Shown: piece by piece, positions 1 through 10,395 of the stretch | How the letters are laid out: each line of letters starts with the position of its first letter | Position numbering within the stretch: the stretch's first letter is position 1 | NCBI GenBank assembly: GCA_037074615.1 | Contig: CM073542.1 | Coordinates: 15,826,001 to 15,890,000, forward strand | Direction of reading: 5' to 3' | Source: Leucaena leucocephala | Taxonomy: Eukaryota; Streptophyta; Magnoliopsida; Fabales; Fabaceae | DNA length: 64,000 nucleotides | Position numbers and translations under genes: made by a program | Notes under the pieces: model-generated | Seen by the model: only the letters and a program-made list of their open reading frames with translations | Told to the model about the DNA's origin: nothing | The model's database searches: none

Positions 1-1553
1 CATATGTTTCTAACTTATAATTTCTTCTTTCCCCTTTCATCTAAGGTCTTTGGGAAGCACCACCCCTTAAATAAAACTAAACTTTTCTCCCATGAAAAGC
101 CTAAGTTCAAGCTCTCAAATTAAAGGAAAATAAGCTCGGAGAGATTGCTTACATTTAATCTCTAGCTTGCTTGAACTTTGGTACCTTGAATCTTCTCTGT
201 CTTGGCTTGAGTTTTTATTTTTCAAGAGTTTCCCCAAGGTATCACAAGGCCACCGTTTGGATGCAGAAATGAGGGGGTATTTATAGCCAAAATCTATGGA
301 AAATCAATGGCCAAGATTGATTTGATTACTATTTGATCTAAAGGGCTACATTTAATCTTGGATTTAACTTTTTCTAAAAATAATAATTATGACATCATGT
401 GGGACAGCTCAAGGGACACCTAATAGGGGTTAGGTTGCAAAATTCTAATGGGGGAACCTTCTGAAAAAATTCCAGTCCAATATGGTATCGATTAGAGCAG
501 TTTCACAGCAACTGGATTATTTTCTATTCCTAATTTTTTATAATATACCAGGTTATGTATTCTATCCTAGAAATTAATTTCTAGGCTTCTCATACAATTG
601 ACAATGATATACTGAATATTTATCTTCCATCTATCCCTTGAAAAATGATCAAAATACCCTTAGTGTTCTTTCTTGCACTGTATTAATCCTAAAGGCATAA
701 TTGTCATTTCACTCCTCTTTGCACTGCCTCAGAGTACATACTGGCTCTAACTAATCATAATTAGACTATATGTCACATTTTTGGCCTGTCCAGAATGATC
801 AAAATGCTCTCCATCTATCACTGGTACAATAGGGGCATATAGGGATATTTTCGTAATTTTACACTTTTCCTGCTCTGCTCTGGACTCTAGCCCACCTAAC
901 TGTCTCACTACTTTATTAGGCTCATGATGGTGCCATTTGGGCCTTAATATGATCTCATTGTCTTTATTACTTTTATGGCCCAATTCACATGACAACTCTC
1001 CCGATCTTATTTATCAGGTATTTTATTTCACCGTAAAATCTCGTAAGGCTTCTACAGGATTCCTTTTCTGACTCTTTTAATTTTATAAATTCTTATATTA
1101 AATATATGAATTTCCTGTAAGGTCTCATCTGATTCTGAGATCTAAAAAATACTGTAATAATTCCTTTCGACTTCAGGAATTTATATCAATTAATCAGAAC
1201 CTCAAATCAAAATTCTGTGTTTTGTTAAACTGATCGGAATATTTTTGTCTATCTACTGGTAAAATTTGGGTCTAATATGATTCTAGGCATTTTTGGCTCA
1301 ACTTTTTTATATTTACATTTAGGTCCCTGAACTTTTGAATAATTGCACTTTAGCCCCTAAACTTTTAGCTATTTATATTTAAGTCCCTTAACTTTTGAAA
1401 ATTGCACTCAATGGCCCAACTTTTGTTTCTACCTCTACTTTTTGCCTTCAACCTTTCCTAATTTTTGTTTTAGTCATTCTCTTTCTTCAAGAGCTATTTA
1501 ACCCTTATCATTTCTTCTGATCTTTGTCATAATTTTTTTCAAACCTCTTTTCA
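1..1553 (-). repeat. LTR-like repeat, minus-strand copy, truncated by the window edge and by plastid DNA
   Basis: This stretch is an inverted, diverged copy of the repeat at 60144-61560. Read on the minus strand both copies share, in the same order, a block of 'GGGACCTAAAT'-type phrases (about 1290-1400 here, 60290-60400 there), the phrase 'AAAGTTGAGCC', a TATA-like GCTATAAATACC (minus strand near 278-292; plus strand 61382-61396) and 'CCTTGGGGAAAC' about 50-60 bp further on. A TATA box followed by a leader is what an LTR promoter looks like, and the other copy has TG...CA ends. The start of the LTR should fall near 1530-1560, which is where plastid-derived sequence begins. No protein-coding sequence is recognised; the open frame at 747-995 has no family resemblance. 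Confidence 0.5.
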
Positions 1554-1574
1554 CTATCAGTATTATACTGATAG

Positions 1575-1779
1575 GGAAAAATTAGAATATGACATTGATA
1601 GAGAATCAAATTGGATTTACCAATGAATCACGAAATGCTATGGTTCTTAAATATGATTTCTTAATTTATTCATAATTTATTCAGAAGTAATTCACGGGAT
1701 CATGCACCTTTTCCTAGTTATAACGAAAAAAAGTGTAGTTGGTTGGATCCAACCTATTCTTGAAATAAACAACTCGTAC
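1575..1779 (-). pseudogene. 5' part of the plastid atpF group II intron (in the NUPT)
   Basis: Directly after atpF exon 1 on the minus strand the sequence begins GTACGAGTTG. The plastid group II consensus at this place is GTGYG, so the third base looks like a G-to-A change. About 200 bp of the intron are present before plastid similarity ends near 1575. Domains V and VI and exon 2 are missing, so the piece could not splice. Confidence 0.7.
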
Positions 1780-1924
1780 ACACTCCCTTTCCAAAAAAGA
1801 TCAATACACCCAGCACTACACTTAGATTTATTAGATTTATTGCTAAAATATCGGTATTAAACCCGAAACTCCAGGCGGATGGCCAGTAACCCAAAGAAAG
1901 GAAATAATCGATTATATTTTTCAT
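1780..1924 (-). pseudogene. atpF: atpF exon 1 (ATP synthase CF0 subunit b), plastid-derived, decayed
   Basis: In chloroplasts atpF encodes the membrane-anchored b subunit of the CF1-CF0 ATP synthase peripheral stalk. Here only exon 1 survives. ATG is at 1924-1922 and 48 codons plus one base can be read without a stop, the usual exon 1 length (145 bp). The frame contains the recognisable runs LGYWPSAWSFGFNTDILA and NLSVVLGVLIFFGKG, which form the N-terminal membrane anchor. Several residues differ from the conserved plastid protein (for example WPSAW for WPSAG, and isoleucines or leucine for threonine or proline near DILA), mostly as expected from C-to-T and G-to-A changes. There is no exon 2, so no product can be made. 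Confidence 0.85.
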
Positions 1925-2581
1925 ATGATATTATCTCCTCTTATAGATAGACTAATTATCTTTCTATAATTTCTATTTTTTATCGATTTTTTTTATTAAT
2001 CTATTATTATCTATTATTAATTCTATTAATTGTTAATTATTATTAACAGAATCTAATATTTATTATTATTAATAGAATCTAATATTAATATAAATCTAAT
2101 ATAATAATTTAGAATTCGATATCTATATTCATTATTCATTCTATTTGAATTTTTGACTATTTCATTTTTTAATTTTTAAAATTTTCAATATATTAATAGA
2201 AATATCAATATATTTAGATATTATATATTGATTTTATTTAAATGAAATTGGTCAATTGGAAGATTTCCCACAAGAAAATGATACTTATTAGAATTAGATA
2301 CCAGGTCTTATGTCAATTGCCAAATACCTAGTTTTTTGCAACATTTTTTAAAAACTTTATAAAAAAAGAGGTGGTTGGTTGTACTAAATAAAAATGGGAA
2401 GGAAGAAGGCAAGTCCGTATGCTAATTACTCACCCTCAAATCAGCCCTTCCCATGGGTTCTTATCTGAATTTGAACGAACAAACAATTGTAGAAGTAAAA
2501 TCTTAATAGGATTCGAAAAAGCAAGAGTAGCAAAGCAAGTCCACGAAAAAAAATATATCTATTTGATTTGTATTTTTAGGA

Positions 2582-2827
2582 TTAAACAAAAGGATTTGCA
2601 AATAAAAGTGCTAATGCTACAACCAGCCCATAAATTGTTAAAGCTTCCATAAAAGCCAGACTAAGCAATAAAGTACCATGTATTTTTCCCTCTTCCTCGG
2701 ATTGTCTCGCGATCCCTTCTATAGCTTGACTTGCAGCAATACCTTGACCAACCCTAGGTCCAATAGAAGCAAGCCCGACAACCAACCTAACAGCAATAAC
2801 TGAAGCAGTAGAAATCAATGGATTCAT
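2582..2827 (-). pseudogene. atpH: atpH (ATP synthase CF0 subunit c), plastid-derived, full length but mutated
   Basis: The frame gives 81 residues starting MNPLIS and ending ANPFV, exactly the length of the plastid c subunit, the proteolipid that forms the proton-translocating ring. The essential proton-binding carboxylate is kept (Glu61, in AFMEALTIYG). The first helix is damaged: against the conserved sequence I see A7T, A13V, G14R, A16V, G25R, T30I, G33S, V36I, P43S and R50H, plus S6 and E45, which may be natural variants. Two changes hit the glycine-rich packing face (GxGxGxG) that lets the c subunits pack side by side, and arginines are placed within a membrane helix. Nearly all changes can be made by C-to-T or G-to-A. 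The start was chosen by family length; an upstream in-frame ATG at 2881 gives a non-native extension. It is a relic inside the NUPT with no nuclear promoter or transit peptide in sight. Confidence 0.92.
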
Positions 2828-4150
2828 GATAAGTTCCTCGCACCCAAAATAAAGAAAAGAAATAGTTAATAATACAATCAACCAACAAATTATGACTTAA
2901 TTATTCCATCATTAAGATTTATCCAGTTGAAGTAATTAAGAATTTCAAATTGAAAAAATAATATTTATTGAACTATAATAAGATTTATCGAACTATCAAA
3001 AAGACTTCGATATTTATTTTTTAGTTTCTATCCACATAGTTTTTGTGAATCCCTACAACTTTTGTTCTTATCTTACTTTACATTTCCAAACGATTCTTTG
3101 AATTCTTCGTTCTTTTTCTTGATTTAATCTCTTTAGTCATTCAAGATTCAATTCACAATTCTAGATACTACATAAAATGGAAGGACTTCTTTTCTTGAAT
3201 CCCTATCTAAATTTACAGTAGCAGGGCAAATTTAGATATATGTTTAGTTCATATATTACTAGTTAATATCTAATATCACATATACATGTGTTTTTTACAT
3301 ACCGTAAACCTATTATTCTTGTCTTAGATTCAATCAGATTCGAGAATTCTATTTTTGAAACATCCACAAAACAAAGAGCTATCTTATAGCGATTATATTC
3401 TATACACCTAGTTTGACCCCTCCACTCCTACCATATTTTTTTGAATCTCATTTATTTTAAAGCGTTCTCTTCCTTTTATTTATCGCTAGCCCATATGGAT
3501 AAAATAAATCTAAATCAATTCAGTAGACCGAATTGTTGCATAGAAATATCAGCATTTGAGTGATCTAAGCTCATGTAATTTTATTTTATTATTTCGTTGA
3601 ATTGAATGACTGAATGAAAGGAGAATCCGTTCTATATAACATCTTTTTAATCACACGTCGTAAACAGAGATACCATACAAATTATTATTCAAATTATTTC
3701 AAATTCTGGACCCCAATACTAATATATCTAATACTTATATCTTTTATCTTTAATTATCTTTAATATATATTTTAATATATATTATAATATTATATATAAT
3801 TTATATAATCTAATATTTAATGTTCTAATTGAATGAACAAAACAAAATACAACAAAACAATCCAAATCCAAAACAATAAAAAAAAGAATATTCATTGGAG
3901 GGAAGTATAAATTGATCAAAGAAAAGAAAGAGTCTTTTTAGGAAAAATAGGAAAAAGATCTTTTAGATGGATCTCTTTCCTATTTCCTATTTTTTTTTAC
4001 AATTCCCTGGGAATCTTTTTTACTTTTAGACAAAATCGTATGCTTATTTTATTTAGACCTTATTTTCATCTTTCTTATTTTATTTTGGATACCTTTTTTT
4101 TCTATATTTTTGTTCTGTTCCCTTAAGTAGAATATTTTGAACCGCATATA

Positions 4151-4809
4151 CATTACGGAAGGCTAAGCTAAAAACAAAGACTATTAGTTTATCGACTATA
4201 TGGTTTTTTACACAATTTACATTTAGTTTTCCTCTTAGCCATCTACTTTACCGATTTTAATAAAGTAGTTCCAAATATTAGAGGTTTTTTGTTTTGCTTT
4301 CTTACTTGAATTACCTTATACAGAAACAGAGGTGTCAGCTTGTTCAAATTGATTTTTCACATTAGTTTTATTAGTATTATCATAAGCCCTCTTTCTTTTA
4401 TGCTCCCCAATCCCAATGACAATATCACCTGAATCCATCTTAAATTTGTACAAATTACTTCAAAAATTAACAAGCAAATGACCAGACCTTTTCAGCCACA
4501 ACAGAATCAGAGCTGAAAGCAAGTACTATCAAAACAGAGAAAAGCAAGTGATTTGATAAGCAGAATTAAAGTGATACTATCAAAGCAAAATTCAATTTAT
4601 TTTTTGAAGTTGTGGTTTTGGTAGAGAGTCACGAAAAACTCAAGGACAAGGAAAGCAAATCGGCCTTGCACATGGAGACTGATATTCCTACAGGCATAAA
4701 TACTTAAAGCATGTTAGTATCGAACCACAAAATGACCTTCATATTTCATAAAGAAAACTAGGTAGTCTTTCAAATTGAACCTTAACTTCGTTGATTTCAG
4801 CAGATGATG
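4151..4809. other. Intergenic, nothing recognised
   Basis: AT-rich sequence between the NUPT and the following minisatellite. The first part may still be plastid spacer. No open frame of interest and no repeat structure was seen. Confidence 0.5.
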
Positions 4810-4972
4810 GTAGGCGAAGGAGATGGGCGACTGCAAGTTAGGCGACTGGCACGAGAGTCAGGTAAGGTGACGGTGTGAGGCGACTGACATAATAGGCAAT
4901 TGAGGCGACGACATGAGGCAACTAGCACAAGAGGCAACTAAGATGACAGTGTGAGGCCACTGGCACCAGATG
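4810..4972 (+). repeat. Degenerate minisatellite, unit like GAGGCGACTGGCAC
   Basis: About eight degenerate copies of a 14-20 bp unit (for example 'taggcgactggcacgag', 'gaggcgactgacat', 'gaggcaactagcac', 'gaggccactggcac') stand out because they are G/C-richer than the neighbouring DNA. No coding frame is supported. Confidence 0.65.
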
Positions 4973-6227
4973 GACTAATATGGGACAGGTTGTATAGCCT
5001 ACCACTAAATGCTATCCTTATTTTCTTATAAAACAGATTAAACTCATGGTTTAAACCCAGTTTACTAGCTCTATTTTTTATCCTAAAGTATGCAGGATGA
5101 CACTTCATTTCATTGCTGCCATATTAATTGTTAAAGCATGCATAACTTTATGGCCTCACTTTAGTATTATATTAATTACTTTCTCTCTTACTTCAGTCAT
5201 TTCTTGCAAGTTAAGTCTGTCATTTTCTTCAAGAATTATATTTCTTTATTTGTCTCCCTCCTCAAGGATCTCCAATTTTAACTGTAGGTTTTTTTTTGGG
5301 AAAATGACATCTGGGCCCATGGAAGCAATTAAATGACAAAAAATGTCCTAGGAAATATAATAAATTAATTTCAAGTCTCATGGGACCTCAAATAGATTTT
5401 TTCCAATTGTGAAAAGACATAGCTACCATTGTGAATTAAAACAGACAGTAAATAGCATAAGGAACTTGGTGCTCTACTGTGGAAAGAAGAAGAGAAAGAT
5501 TGAAACTGAAGGCACAGCTCCCTTTTAAGATTGTAGTTTTCTCTTTCATCGTCGCTTGCACTCTGCTCCTTTTTCTCTGCTTGGTCGCCTTTCCTCCTCC
5601 AGTCATCATTGCTGCCCCCAACCTGTAGCCATTGCCACTTGCTTCGTTGTATTCAATATTCACTGTCATCTCTCCAGTAGTGTCATTCGTTCTCATCGGT
5701 CTTTGCATGAGTTTGTGAGTTCCTTGTGCTTCAATGTATCATTATGGTAAATTTTGTGTCACTAGTGATTCTTCATTAAATCTTCCATTTGCATACTTTT
5801 CTTTTTGGCTTTCATGAGTCTCTTTTTTTTAATCAGTGATGACTGATTCTAGCTGATATGCTGAGTGTTTATTGCTTTCCATACAAATGATTTCAACATA
5901 TTAAGGAAACTTTTTATGTTTAAATTTGTATGCTGTATGTGTTATATCATAATGTGAAGTCATATTTCTTTGGATTCTAGTCTAACATCCCTTTCATTGG
6001 AAAACCTTATCTCTTTAAAAGTTATATTCAGTTTGTAGGAATTTGTGTTGCGTTTACTTTAGTGTAGTAAGAAAATATAAACATTAGAAAGGTTCATTCA
6101 AAGTTTGAATGACAGATCATGATTTGATATATAAGGCAATGTGAGTTGTTATTATAGTACGCGATAGTTGTTAATATAAGTGTTAGAGTTGTTAATATTA
6201 TATGTCTATGCATGTTGTCATTAGTGA

Positions 6228-6518
6228 TGACAAATTTATCTGGAAAGCATCTATTATGTTACGTTCATATGGAGACAATTTGAAAATGATGGAGAAGGTC
6301 ATACATATATTGGTGGTCAAGTAACAAGAATATCCATAAAGGAATGCATAACATATGATGGGTTTAAAATATTAGTAGCATCACTTGTTAGGAAAGGAAG
6401 TGATAAAATTGTAATAAAATTCATTGTTAGATTTGATCGATACATATTTGTTAACATGTTTAATGATGAAAAAGTTGAGCATTTTATAATGTTCAATAGA
6501 GAAAGTTGCCATGTGTAA
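6228..6518 (+). pseudogene. MULE transposase N-terminal region, relic
   Basis: A plus-strand frame reads through FIWRQFENDGEGHTYIGG and continues into QVTRISIKECITYDGFK to a TAA at 6516-6518. This is the N-terminal region ahead of the DNA-binding domain in plant MULE transposases: a hydrophobic strand, a GG turn (YxGG), then a 'basic strand - I/S-x-D/E-F' helix and a beta strand with a basic-aromatic pattern (here VIKFIVRFDRYIFV), followed by an acidic 'DDEDV'-like stretch (NDEKVEHF). Recognition rests on that order, not on a search. The frame has no good start and stops long before the catalytic region, so it is a fragment. Its other half lies at 8520-8800, separated by a repeat array and a duplicated segment. 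Confidence 0.6.
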
Positions 6519-6889
6519 ATGCGCAGCACACTGATTTCTGCTTTGTAAATATTTGTACACAGTGTTGAAAATAATTTTTTGTAACCTTGATCAATAACTA
6601 TATGTCTGGAAGGTAGGGTGTATCTTGATAAAGGTGACTATGTTTGATATACTCCTTTTACATTTATTGCAAAGAACTGATATAATTGTAAAGTGCATAT
6701 ACATGAAGTTATATTCTGACTAGAATGATTATGGGAAGAAACGTGATGAAGTTGTTATTTTGTCAACATGAAGTTGTCATTTGTTATTGGTAGTGTTGTT
6801 ATGTTCAATCCCATAGTCTATTTTTCTTACTTCAATCAAGGTGTTATGCTAGTGAGGCCACTACACTTTCTATCTGCAGAATTCCTGAG

Positions 6890-7520
6890 AAGAATTATGA
6901 AGTAATTGTTATTCCTATACTCTGGGGTTGTTATTTTGTAGTGGTGGGATTGTTATTTTTCCAGTTGTTTGTTTTCCCTTTTGGACTTGTTACTTTTCCA
7001 GTTGTGGGGTTATTCTTTTTCATTGGAAGTTGTTAATCCTTCTGAACTTGGTATTTTTCCAGTTCTTCATTTTTTCTTTTGGTCTTACTTTTATAGTTAT
7101 AGGGTTGTTCTATTTTCATTGGTTAAGTTGTTTATTTTCTCTTCTGGTATTGTTACTTTTACAGTTGTGGGGTTGTTCTGTTTTCACTGGTTAAGTTGTT
7201 ATTCTTTCACTACGGGGTTGTTATTTATAAATGCTATAATTGTTATTTTTGTTGTCGTTGATAAGTTATTTTTCAGTTGTCAAATTTTTGTTTCTTCACT
7301 ATAAGGTTCTTATTTTCCATTGATAGAGTTGTTATTTTTGTTGTTATTGGATAGTTGTTATTTACAAGTGATTGTTATGCTTTCACTATGGGATTATTAT
7401 TTCCTAGTGCTAGAGTTATTATTTTTTCAATATGGGGTTATTATTTTTAAGTGTTGGAGTTGTTATTTTTGCTGTCATGTGTATGTTATTTTTTAGTGGT
7501 TAAGTTATTTTTGCTATCAT
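6890..7520 (+). repeat. Degenerate GTTGTTATT minisatellite array (first block in MULE-1)
   Basis: The phrase 'GGGGTTGTTATTTTT' and variants recur roughly every 20-40 bp, joined by spacers such as 'cagttgtgg', 'ttcactatgg' and 'ccattggttaag'. Two overlapping open frames (6928-7194, 6969-7304) come only from the repeat and encode low-complexity F/L/V strings. The same phrase, inverted, forms the arrays in MULE-2 (14770-15410) and MULE-3 (44690-45600). Confidence 0.75.
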
Positions 7521-8307
7521 GATAAAATTCTTTTATTAACAATATAATAAGTTGACATGTCTTAAACATGTTTTATTACACGTATTGTTTAATTAAAAAT
7601 ATAACAATTGTCAGGGACTCAGAATTACACTTAAATAGTCACTTAGAATTCCAACATGGTGTAAAAGCCTTCTTTGTAGTCCAATCATTAGGGAGGTATC
7701 TCTTGATTGTTAAGCAGCATGTGTTCTATACTCAAATATAAAGAAAAAAAATGACTTATTAAAAGTTCTTTAAGTTGGTGCTATCAATCAAATTCTCAAA
7801 TAAAAACAGCATATGTAGTTATTTTGGTTGTAAAAGAATACATTTCATGATTTTATTAGAGAACTTGGTAGTCAACACTTGAAGCTGCCACAATATACTA
7901 AGTCATTTATATTAAGATCCATCCTATCATCCAAAAGGTGCAGCTTGATGAAGGTTACAAACAAATAACATTCTCACTTTTGTTAGTTTTTTTAGTATGT
8001 GATATTTTCTTAGTTTTTGTTGTATTGGTGCTGGGTTTTCTCACCATCGTGGCTGGATGTAAAGGAAGAATTATTGTATATGTCGTCTTTTCTGACTATG
8101 ATATGAGAACGTGAAGTCCGTTGCTGTCAAACCTAGTGAAGTGGTTACCTAGTCATCGTATTGCTATATATAATAGTGTGTGGCTGAAGTGTGAGCTATA
8201 AAAGCTTACCCATATAAATATGGACATTGTGTTCATAGCATAACTTTTTGATCATTTGAGTTGTGGGTTAACTGTGTCTATTTAGGGTTTTAAAAGTTAT
8301 GTTCAAT

Positions 8308-8488
8308 TTGGAAGAATTTATTGTGTGTTTACTTGAGTGTAGTAAGAAAATATGAACAATAGAAATTTTCATGTAAAGTGTGAATGATAGATTATGATAT
8401 GATATGCGAGAGTAAGATGAGTTGTTATTATAGTATGCAATAGTTGTTAATATAAATGCTTAACTTGTTAATATTATATGTTTAGTGC
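8308..8488 (+). repeat. Second copy of a ~175-bp segment also at 6035-6205
   Basis: Both copies read '...gtgtagtaagaaaatat(g/a)aac...', then 'gaatgacagatcatgat' (or its variant), then 'gagttgttattatagta' and 'aatattatatgt'. They are direct repeats about 2.3 kb apart inside MULE-1. The first copy precedes the transposase N-terminal relic and the second precedes the DNA-binding relic, so the transposase gene has been broken up by an internal duplication. Confidence 0.7.
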
Positions 8489-8519
8489 AAGTTATTTTCT
8501 GTAGATTTGGTGAATTGTT

Positions 8520-8800
8520 TGGAAGTGGGAATGTATGCTCCATGTCTCCACCTGCTTTGGGAAATGAGAATGAAGTGCTGCCATTAGTGTCTTGTGCTGA
8601 CGAAATGATTCCAACAGCTACACCTGAAATGAATTCTACAAAGTGAAAAGATTTTATTGTTAGAGAAGGTTAAACATTTCCAAATATGGGGGTTCTTTGA
8701 AAAATGATATCAAGTACAGCATCGCACACAAGTTTTCATACAAATTTATCAAAAATAATGAACAAAAGATCTTTGTGAAATGTAAGCTCGAGCTGAGGAA
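8520..8800 (+). pseudogene. MULE transposase linker and DNA-binding domain (MuDR type), relic
   Basis: Plus-strand sequence reads ...KDFIVREG then a stop then TFPNMGV, and after a one-base frame change LKNDIKYSIAHKFSYKF and KNNEQKIFVKCKLE. This follows the plant MuDR N-terminal DNA-binding pattern: a G-x-T/x-F start, an amphipathic helix '(f)k.ai..y.i...f.yk', then a basic stretch and 'v-K-C', which would continue into a zinc-binding CxW motif. Here it breaks off right after KCKLE into the second repeat array. There are at least three disruptions (TGA after NSTK, TAA after REG, a frameshift near 8690). A fragment only. Confidence 0.6.
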
Positions 8801-9232
8801 TAGTGGTGGGGTTGTTCTGTTTTCATTTCTGAAGTTGTTTATTTTTCTTTCTGGTCTTATTACTTTTGCAGTTGTGGGTGTTTTGTTTCCATTGGTTAAG
8901 TTGTTATTCCTTTACTATGAGGTTGTTATTTGAAGTGCTGGAGTTGTTATTTTTGCTATAATGGATAGGTTATTTTTCAGTGTGAAGTTATTATTCCTTC
9001 AGTATGGGATTCTTATTTCCTACTCCTAGAGTTGTTATTCCTTCAATATGGGGTTGTTATTTTCAAGTCTTGCAGTTGTGGTAAGTTGTTATTTAGTAGT
9101 TCAGTTGTCATTCTTTCACCATGGGGTTGTTATTTCTTATTACTGGAGTTGTTATTCTTTCAATATGGGGTTGTTACTTTTAAGTGCGAAGTTGTTATTT
9201 TTCATATTCCTTCAATATGGCAAAAAATCAAA
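8800..9232 (+). repeat. Degenerate GTTGTTATT minisatellite array (second block in MULE-1)
   Basis: The same kind of repeat as at 6890-7520, with units such as 'gttgttattccttcaatatgg' in shorter variants and 'ggggttgttattt'. It begins exactly where the transposase relic ends. Short frames here (8697-8933 after KCKLE, 9032-9251) are by-products of the repeat. Confidence 0.75.
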
Positions 9233-9239
9233 TGAAATA

Positions 9240-10303
9240 CATATTAGATGATTCAACAACATGAAATTCTTTGATTAACAACATAAAAATGTTATGAGAT
9301 ATGGTAAAAAATTTATTGCTCTCACTTCCCATCCTCAGTGCAAAGTGATCCATACTATTAATAACATCATTTATTGCAGCCAAATCCTGCTTGAATATCA
9401 ATAGTGTTGTGTCACAAGATTGTTACATGCTTAAATTAGTCTATTTGTAATTTCAACTAGAGTTTCAAGTTTCAGCTTCATTCTCTCCATTCCTACTATT
9501 GTTGAACCATCTAAGAAACTGTACAAGAACTTTCTTTTATTCAAAACAAAGACAATTTTCTTTTTCCACTGTTGATAATATCAAAGAAAAGCAACCTGAA
9601 ATACAACCATCAAAGAAGCAAATATCATATTACTAATAACATAGGATAATACACGTTGCTATATATTCTTTAAAAAATTTTGCAATACATTATATGAAAG
9701 CTACTTATCACATTGCCATATATTTCTTGTTGAAGGTTGTGGCACATGCATCAAACAAGCTTAATAACAGTTCAAGCAGCAGCATAAATTGTTTTTCTCT
9801 AGGGGCCAAAACAAGAAATTGTTTTACGCACTCAAATCAGCTAAACATGACTCTACAAAGATCTATGACTTGAATCTATATAAGAAAATTTTTCTTTTAT
9901 AAAAAAATAAAATCATGATTGTCACTATCTTAATTTACTAATGTCAAGTGAAAAAGGATGATAGCAAAGAGCATTACTGTGTTAGGTCTCTGATCTACAT
10001 AAGGGTATGCATTGGGATTTCGAAAATACATATCAAATAAGTCAACATAAAGTATTTTATTAAAATAATTTATCTTATAATCCCTCAGTAGTATATATCA
10101 AATAGTTGACAACACCAATTTCCTTTTCTATTAACTAGAGCTAGAACAAGCATTTTAGTTGAAAGATCAGACAATAAAGATGCAGAAAAATAATGTGACA
10201 GAATTTATTTTGTAATATATACAGCATGAACCCTATGAATCTATGAAAATTACCATTTATTTTCAACCATATCAATATTAGGCCAAAGTTATTTTCTTTC
10301 ACA
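9240..10303. other. MULE-1 interior without recognised genes
   Basis: AT-rich sequence between the second array and the captured exon. No family resemblance was found in any frame. The minus-strand frame at 10141-10326 only overlaps the end of the captured exon. Confidence 0.5.
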
Positions 10304-10393
10304 TGGGTGGAGAGCAACCATGTCAATGCTGTTTTCTTTCACAAATTTCTTGGCAGCATCTTCAGCCAAAGTCTTGGAAAGTGTATACCAGAG
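10304..10393 (-). pseudogene. Captured exon fragment, cinnamoyl-CoA reductase / dihydroflavonol-reductase-like (extended SDR)
   Basis: On the minus strand an intron-like end (TTCTGTGCTTTTAG, acceptor at 10394-10395) is followed by a frame reading LWYTLSKTLAEDAAKKFVKE and then NSIDMVALHP. Plant CCR/DFR/TKPR-type reductases have exactly this segment. YTLSK is the YxxxK catalytic pair that binds NAD(P)H and substrate, and 'TLAE.AA..F..E..ID.V...P' is the helix and strand after it. Similarity stops after HP, where the source protein would continue with a G-x-V-(I/L)-GP motif; the sequence runs to a TAA instead. The breakpoint has a short repeat (TTTTCTTTCACA on both sides, 10290s and 10330s). The flanking MULE ends make this a captured fragment, not a gene. 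Confidence 0.7.
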
Positions 10394-10395
10394 CT

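Larger units (their letters stand above)
1554..4150 (-). other. Nuclear insertion of plastid DNA (NUPT): atpF-atpH-atpI spacer region
   Basis: The block carries, on the minus strand and in plastid order, atpH (2582-2827), the atpH-atpF spacer, atpF exon 1 (1780-1924) and the start of the atpF group II intron. The spacers are very AT-rich with long A/T runs, as in plastid LSC DNA. That it is nuclear is inferred: the left side joins a dispersed repeat, the right side runs into non-plastid sequence, and atpH carries many missense changes that a functional plastome would not tolerate. The left edge is near 1554-1574, where there is a 21-bp perfect palindrome. The right edge is not sharp; I place it between about 3950 and 4330, because no atpI coding sequence appears where the spacer should end. 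Confidence 0.85.

Noticed and set aside
2582..2881. A functional nuclear c-subunit gene
   Set aside because: The 99-codon frame is plastid atpH with many missense changes, including Gly-to-Arg in the first membrane helix, and has no transit peptide.
5289..5297. T9/T7 flanks as proof of the MULE-1 boundaries
   Set aside because: Homopolymers carry too little information. The boundary rests on the inverted repeats instead.
6928..7304. Two overlapping open frames of 88 and 111 codons
   Set aside because: Both lie in the GTTGTTATT array and encode only repeated F, L and V strings. They are a by-product of a T-rich repeat lacking stop codons.
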